DNA of 29,999 nucleotides, taken from Chitinophagaceae bacterium. Lineage in GTDB: Bacteria > Bacteroidota > Bacteroidia > Chitinophagales > Chitinophagaceae. Of this stretch, positions 24,683 to 29,999 are shown one piece after another. The stretch covers positions 1-29,999 of the forward strand of contig JADJFD010000007.1 in assembly GCA_016708765.1 (NCBI GenBank), given 5' to 3'. Positions within the stretch are counted from its first letter, which is position 1. Every line of letters starts with the position of its first letter. The translations under genes were made by a program, and so were the position numbers. Under the pieces are notes generated by a model, which saw only the letters and a program-made list of their open reading frames with translations, did no database searches and was not told the origin of the DNA.

Positions 24683-24848
24683 TCTACTTTCCAGACGAGT
24701 GTCGGATGGTCTCGCCTCCAGGCGGAAATGTATTGGGCCGTGGCACTCGTCGTACTACGGAGTTATATTACAGATTTGCGGAGTCCACTCTGCACATAAC
24801 TTGTCCCACCTTTGGCGGTAAGGCATGATTGGGAGACACGGCTGGGAA
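24683..24848 (+). repeat. 166-bp structured repeat, copy A
   Basis: Same length and orientation as copy B at 26897-27062, with roughly three quarters or more of the bases alike by eye. Shared words include TCTACTTTCCAGACGAGTGT, CTCTGCACATAACTTGTCCC, AAGGCATG and GGCTGGGAA. GACGAGTGTC (24694-24703) can pair with GGCACTCGTC (24742-24751), enclosing a CGCCT/AGGCG hairpin; a third hairpin is CCACC/GGCGG (one mismatch). Copies A and B flank the MORN gene. Confidence 0.85.
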
Positions 24849-24968
24849 CTAAATAATTAATGCTATAGAAGTTATTTTTCCAACATCCCTTGTTGCTGAA
24901 CATACTTTGCATTTTTCAGTCATCCATCTTGAAACAGTGCGGGGGTTTTTTAATATAAAGATTAAAGC

Positions 24969-26803
24969 TTATCTGCTCCCATCTTTAGTTGTTTCTTCTT
25001 CTATTTGATAACTTGTTTGTCCCAAGCCTTTGCAGGCACTACAATGTTTTAGTTGTTGTTCGCTGTACCTATAGTAATACCTGAAGTCGTTGCCTTCTAT
25101 ACCTTTACTGGAATAACCAGTACTGGAGGCTTTATACAGGATAAAGTATGTGTCAGTTGCACAGTCCCATGATTGCAATATAAATTTTTCATGCCGCTTA
25201 TCTTTATGCTCTACTGTGCTGCCTGCCGGAAAATTGTAACCTACAGGTATTTTTCTCTCCTTACAGGGATCTTTAGGTATTAAAGGAGTTTTTGCGGCTA
25301 TTTCCTTTTGCTGTAGCAACAATTTACCCTTTGTAATATAATTTTCTTTGGCTTCCTGCGGCACCAATAAACAGGAGGAAGTATCTGTTAAAGCCATGTG
25401 ATATAAATCACCGGAAATTTCGCCTAATTTCTTAAAGTCACTCAGTCCGTAACTGTGCAAACCACCCAGATAGGAGCTATGTAATACACAAAACCAGACT
25501 CCTTATACACGGCACTGAATTTTGGCACTGCTACTTTTGCCCATCCTTTTGGTTGGCCGTTTTGAAAGCGGCCTTCTGTGGGATAATCCCATTGCACATT
25601 CCCCGGATTGTTTACAGTTTTCCTGACTCCACAACCCGATAATTTTCCTTCTTTAAAAGTACCTGTGCCGGTAACGCTTTTTAACCAACGCCATATACCA
25701 TCAAACTCTTTGCCTGCATATATCAAGTAACCATGTAATATACCATCATATTCATTTTCAATCCTTGTTCCTTCTGTAAATGCATTATTTTTTATCTGCC
25801 CATAAAATATATTTTCTACATAATTATTGTTCCAGGTAAATTCTTTTTCAAAACTGGTTCCCTGTGGTGCACCGGTCTTGAATAACCCATAGAAAAGACT
25901 TTTATTTCCACTGATAATAATTGGGCCATCTGGTTTCCCGTTTAATAGGTTTCCATAAAAATTCCCGGTGTAGGTATATCCATCAACAGTATATGTAAAC
26001 ATATCTTTTTTGTCACCAGGTTTATTAAGTAATACAGGTGTAAAACCTGTTACAGCATTTTTATACAGCCCGCCTTCTTTCCATTCACCTTCCATCACTC
26101 CTTTAGTGCTGGTATATTTACCCGGTCCATCAAAAATATTATTATTAAAAAAACCAATATAGGTGCTGCCATCAAAATACTCAGCAATGCCGAATTGAAG
26201 TTCATAATCCATTTTTACCCAGCCTGAAAATTTCTTTATAGGACTGCCTTCGGCATATATAATTTCAGCCTTTCTTACGGTGCCACTATCATATTCACCT
26301 TTTACAGATTTATACTGGTTATTTCGCTTCGTCAGGTTGTAATCAACGCCCTCGCCGTGAAGCAGATAATTACGGGAAAAATATTTTTTCTGAATAGAAG
26401 AGTCAGCTTCTACAATAAAATTCCCTTCCAAGTACAGCGTTTTTTGTAATCCTTCATTGGTTGAAAAGTCAATGGTATCTAATGGTTGATAGGAAATAAT
26501 TCCAGTAGATTTATATGTAGTTTGGTGCTGGTAAATTTTGCCTGAAAAATTCTTCCCGTTATTAGAAAATGTTCCGATCATTAACCTTCTCATGGCAAAA
26601 GCATCATTTCCACTATATAATGACCTGATAAGGACAAGGGTTCCATTTCCATTATTGCAATCGCCGTTTATGCAGCTAATTAATTGTTTTTTGTCTGTTA
26701 CTTTATAAGAACGGGTTACCGGGTAAAAATCTTCAAATTTCATCTCTTGAGCAATCGAAGCAGTAGTTATAGCAATGCATATGCAACAAAGGAGAAATTT
26801 CAT
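24969..26803 (-). CDS. secreted MORN-repeat protein with C-terminal CxxCxGxG motif (one frameshift)
   Basis: Read from 26803: MKFLLCCICIAITTASIAQ is a signal peptide. The 453-codon first part has MORN-like repeats of the type G..Y.G......G.G (DGSTYIGFFNNNIFDGPGKY, GYTYTGNFYGNLLNGKPDGP, YGLFKTG, FKEGKLSGCGVRKT). It breaks near 25450; the second part (DFKKLGEISGDLYHMALTDT) carries on to 24969 and ends with KHCSACKGLGQTSYQIEEE, a single DnaJ-type CxxCxGxG zinc motif. Total about 612 aa. MORN repeats form beta-hairpin sheets that mediate contacts with lipids or proteins; function here is unknown. The frame join is inferred from the overlap. The gene has its own promoter and is bracketed by the two 166-bp repeats. 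Confidence 0.82.
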
Positions 26804-26843
26804 GGCATTTTTAATAATAAAAATTATGATTTGAAATTAAAAA

Positions 26844-26874
26844 TAAATGTAAGTTTTTTTCCTCCAAATACAAA
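26844..26874 (-). promoter_or_regulatory. promoter of the MORN gene (TTTG-N19-TACATTTA)
   Basis: On the minus strand TTTG (26871-26874) is followed after exactly 19 nt by TACATTTA (26844-26851), one mismatch from TAnnTTTG. Spacing is the Bacteroidota standard. It is 41 nt upstream of the ATG at 26803. This is the most complete promoter seen in the window. Confidence 0.6.
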
Positions 26875-26896
26875 GAGCCGGGCGGGATGAGACTCG

Positions 26897-27062
26897 TCTA
26901 CTTTCCAGACGAGTGTCGGATGGTCTCGCCTCAGGCGAGATGTGTTGGGTTTGTGGCACTGTTCAGACTACTGAGTTATATTACTGTTTTACGCCGAGTA
27001 AACTCTGCACATAACTTGTCCCGCCTTAGCGGGAAGGCATGGCTGGGAGACTCGGCTGGGAA
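26897..27062 (+). repeat. 166-bp structured repeat, copy B
   Basis: Aligns end to end with copy A (24683-24848) with no net length change. Its own hairpins are ACTCGTC/GACGAGT (26892-26898 and 26908-26914, starting just outside the shared part), the 8-bp TCTCGCCT/AGGCGAGA, and CCCGC/GCGGG. Stem bases differ from copy A but pairing is largely kept. It lies between the MORN gene promoter and the 3' end of the restriction-modification gene. Confidence 0.85.
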
Positions 27063-27096
27063 ATAAAACCTTTTAAATAAGTTCTCACTTTTTGTT

Positions 27097-29999
27097 TCAT
27101 AGCCCTTCTACAATTTCTATTTCCTCTTTGGTAAGGCCGTAGAGTGTGTATACCATCTGGTCTATTTCTTTATCGGTAGTATTGATTACCTCTTGTATGG
27201 CGTTGGCTTTTGCTTTTTCTGTTTCGAAATGCTGCATCCACTCTGTTTGCTCTGCAAGGCTGAGTTTTATTTTTTGTTTGGTTAACTCTTTTAAAAAATT
27301 GTTGAAAGTGAGGGTAGGCCAATCCTGTAACTTCTTACTAAATGCTATGCTTTCATATTTGGCCTGTAGCAGTTGTAATAAATGCTGCTTTGCAAGTTGC
27401 AGTTCTTTGTTTTTGGAAAGCATGATGTCTGCTTTCTGAATGAAAGGGAGCTGTTGTGTATTCTCAATATCTTTAATTGGCAACTTTGCTAAATGAAGTG
27501 GTTTGACCTCGTATTCATTAAAATATTTATTGAAAAAATAATCTAATAACTCACTATTTAATAGACAATAAATATATTTTAAATTATATCTATTTTCTTT
27601 TAGAACAATATTTGAGAGTCTATTCAAATTATAGTACTGCTCAGAATCAAAATAGCAAACTAATTTTCTTTTCATCCCTCGCCTTGTTCTTTGTACAAGG
27701 ATTTTGGTTTCGGTAAATACATATTCTGGAGGTAATGCTCTTCCTCTTTCCCCTTTACTTTTCACAAATTCAGAATCATACATAATCCATTCCCCGTTCC
27801 AATCAACAAAATTTCTACCAATATCTTTGCCGTTTAGCATTCTGTGGTATCGACTATCTACTTTCCTTAATGACGTCATTTCCTCTTTTATATATCCAGT
27901 ATTAATTCCTACAGTGCAGTAACAAATTTTTCCTAAATCAATTGAATCCAGCTTACATCGGTCAATTATACCCTCATGAATATTTGATAGATAAATGTTG
28001 AATGTACCATCAGTGTTATAGTATTTGTTTAGATTAATTTTATAGTCCTCTTCAAAATCTAAAAAATATCTATTTCTGTCCCGCTGTATTTTAATCCTTG
28101 TACCATCAGTTGAGTTTTTAGTTTTTGATATAAGGAACATTACACTTTCTACGACAACATTCTCAAAAATTGAAAGCCCCAAGTCAAAAAATTCTTTGAT
28201 TTCAAATTCAGTAATTAGAATTTCTCTTAATTTTCGATAGGTATGGGCAGATAAAAATGTATTAGGCACAATGAAACTTGATAGGGAACCATTTCTTGTA
28301 AGTGAATCTATTTTCTCAATAAAGAATTTATACAAATCGAAATTGCCTTCAGTTGAATTAAAGGTTTCCTTAAAATATTTTTTTTCCTCTTCATTAATTG
28401 CATTGCGATATGTATAAGGTGGGTTTCCAATCACAATATCAAAGCCACCATTTTCAAATATGGATTTAAATTCTTGCTGCCAATTAAATGCTTTATCACC
28501 TGCTACGGCAGGGTCATCAATAAGACTGTTGCCGCATTTAATATTTTTGCTAAGGTCGTTTAGCTTTCTGCCTTTTTGGGCTGTACGTAACCAAAGACTG
28601 AGCCTTGCTATTTCTATGGCTTCATCATTTATATCCACACCAAAGAGATTGTTTTCGAGAATAGTGGTTTCTACATCGCTTAAGGCCATGGCATCGCCAA
28701 AGAGTTTTGCTCTTAGCTCATCTATATAGCCATGCTCTGCAATTAAAAAGTCCAGTGCCTGATTGAGAAATGCACCGCTGCCACAGGCTGGGTCGCAAAT
28801 AGTAAGTTGGAAAAGCCAGGTGCGGTAATCGTCGAGCTTTTTTAATTTGGTTTCTCTTGCATCTTTCCGTTTGCGGTAGGCAAATTCATCGTCAGTAATA
28901 TTGAGTTCTTCCTTTTTGAGGCGGCATAGTTCGCCTACGGTGTTTTCTACAATGTATTTGGTAATGTAACGGGGAGTATAGAATACACCGTCTTTTTTTC
29001 TTTTGGTTTTTGCTTTTTCTACGGCAGTGCCTTCGAGTTCTGCCTGTACTTCCTCAATTTCGGTAAGGCTATGCTCGAAGATGTGGCCAAGAATGTTTAC
29101 ATCTACTTCGCTTTCGAAATCGTAATCGCTTAATCTAAGATATTCGAAGTATTTTCTGAATCTATTGAGAAGTGGTTCGTAACTATCGAGTTCTTTTAGC
29201 GTTTCCCATTGTTTTATTATTTCTCTTACACTGTTGGGAGGAACGAGCAGTCTGTCTTCTGCAAAGAGAATGAAGAGAAACCTATCGAGCAGCTTTTGTG
29301 TTTTTTTGAAAAGTTCCAGCTTGTTGTACTGTGGATTTTGTGCTACTATATTATTAAAGAGGTCTCTTTTGAATTGTGAGTAATCGGCATAAAGTTTTTT
29401 AGTAATGCTTGCCTCTTGCGAAAGTGAAGACTCTTTGATAAGTGCAGGAAGGTCTTTTAAAATGTTTTGGCATTCCAAACAGCAAAATAAAAGTTCAAAT
29501 TCTTCTTCGGTAAGAGTAAATAGATTGAATTCGATAAACTCTACTGCATCATTTATATAAAAGCGAAGCTTTTGAAAATTGGAAGTGATAACATAAATAC
29601 AATTTGGATGACGGTGTTTGTAGCCGAAAGCTTGTTTTTCTACTTTGCCAAGTTCAGTTGTGTAAGTATCTTTTAATTCCAAAACTCCAACAACTTTACC
29701 ATCAACAAGAATGGCACCATCGCTTTTAGTACTATCTGCCTCGGTTTTTTTCTCCAGTACAAAAGTAAATTAGGTTGTGGATTAAGTGTATAGCCTAGTA
29801 CATTTACAAATAAATCTCTTACAAATCCTTCCTGGTATTCTTCTTCTTTAGCATTGAGAATGTTTTCCTGTATTTCAGGATTATGAAAATGATTTTTAAA
29901 TAACTGATATTTATTAGAAAGATCGTCCTTATTAAAATGGCCAGTATATTGACGAAAAATTTGATTGTTGGAATAATGACATAGATTAGTAATAGTTAT
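27097..29999 (-). CDS. type IIG (Eco57I-like) restriction-modification enzyme, N-terminus beyond the right edge, one frameshift
   Basis: The intact part is 861 codons from 29682. The upstream frame, joined by adding one base in the A-run near 29768, reads EKKTEADSTKSDGAILVDGK and VVGVLELKDTYTTELGKVEK, a nuclease-type D...ExK site. The methyltransferase domain has motif I DPACGSGAFLNQALDFL (about residue 296 of the intact part), FGVDINDEAIEIARLSLWL, and motif IV IVIGNPPYTY (about 418). The last 350 residues should hold the target recognition domain. One protein carrying nuclease, adenine methylase and specificity parts is the type IIG layout, which protects and cuts DNA without a partner subunit. 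No ATG is visible before the window edge. A stretch of about 40 residues common in relatives seems missing near 29135. Confidence 0.9.

Overview
The window looks like a low-GC Bacteroidota chromosome segment, most likely Chitinophagaceae or a close relative. The basis is family content: a CarboxypepD_reg-like domain in three adjacent proteins, an ECF sigma factor next to an anti-sigma/TonB-type protein, a type IX secretion C-terminal signature, many small lipoproteins, DUF2911 and DUF6580 proteins, and promoter elements of the TAnnTTTG type. No rRNA, tRNA, CRISPR array, transposase or prophage was found.

About half of the genes are split by frameshifts. Where the correct frame can be reconstructed, the lesion is usually one base in a homopolymer (for example at 6274-6279, 9325-9331, about 12164, about 15524 and about 29768). 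This pattern fits an unpolished long-read assembly better than real pseudogenes, so broken genes are given as single genes. Damage is heaviest in the first 3.9 kb.

Layout. 1-5.7 kb (+): the end of an M14-type carboxypeptidase, a lipoprotein, a large PIG-L deacetylase, two tiny membrane proteins and a sodium:solute symporter. 5.75-6.6 kb (-): a DUF2911/TPR protein. 6.8-12.3 kb: a regulatory and envelope block, with the ECF sigma factor and anti-sigma/TonB protein on the minus strand, a divergent von Willebrand A (YfbK-like) protein, and a membrane protein with a Cys-rich N-terminus and a T9SS-like tail. 12.3-19.9 kb: housekeeping genes xerD, a lipoprotein, a YkgJ-type cysteine cluster protein, a four-helix-bundle (23S IVP family) protein, YraN, mannose-6-phosphate isomerase, DUF6580, RNase HI and an acyl-CoA carboxylase beta subunit. 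20-24.7 kb: accessory lipoproteins and secreted proteins separated by repeat-rich DNA. 25-30 kb (-): a MORN-repeat protein and a type IIG (Eco57I-like) restriction-modification enzyme running off the right edge.

The most unusual content is in the intergenic DNA. Seven-base-period repeat arrays in opposite orientation bracket the four-helix-bundle gene, and a second, gene-free set lies upstream of rnhA. Two 166-bp structured direct repeats bracket the MORN gene. A nested inverted-repeat (REP-pair-like) element lies near 20.2 kb, a 60-bp tandem repeat has an inverted partner at 17.3-17.6 kb, and a segment at 22.07-22.39 kb is open on both strands. These are the best candidates for an undescribed system; their mobility and function are inferred, not shown.
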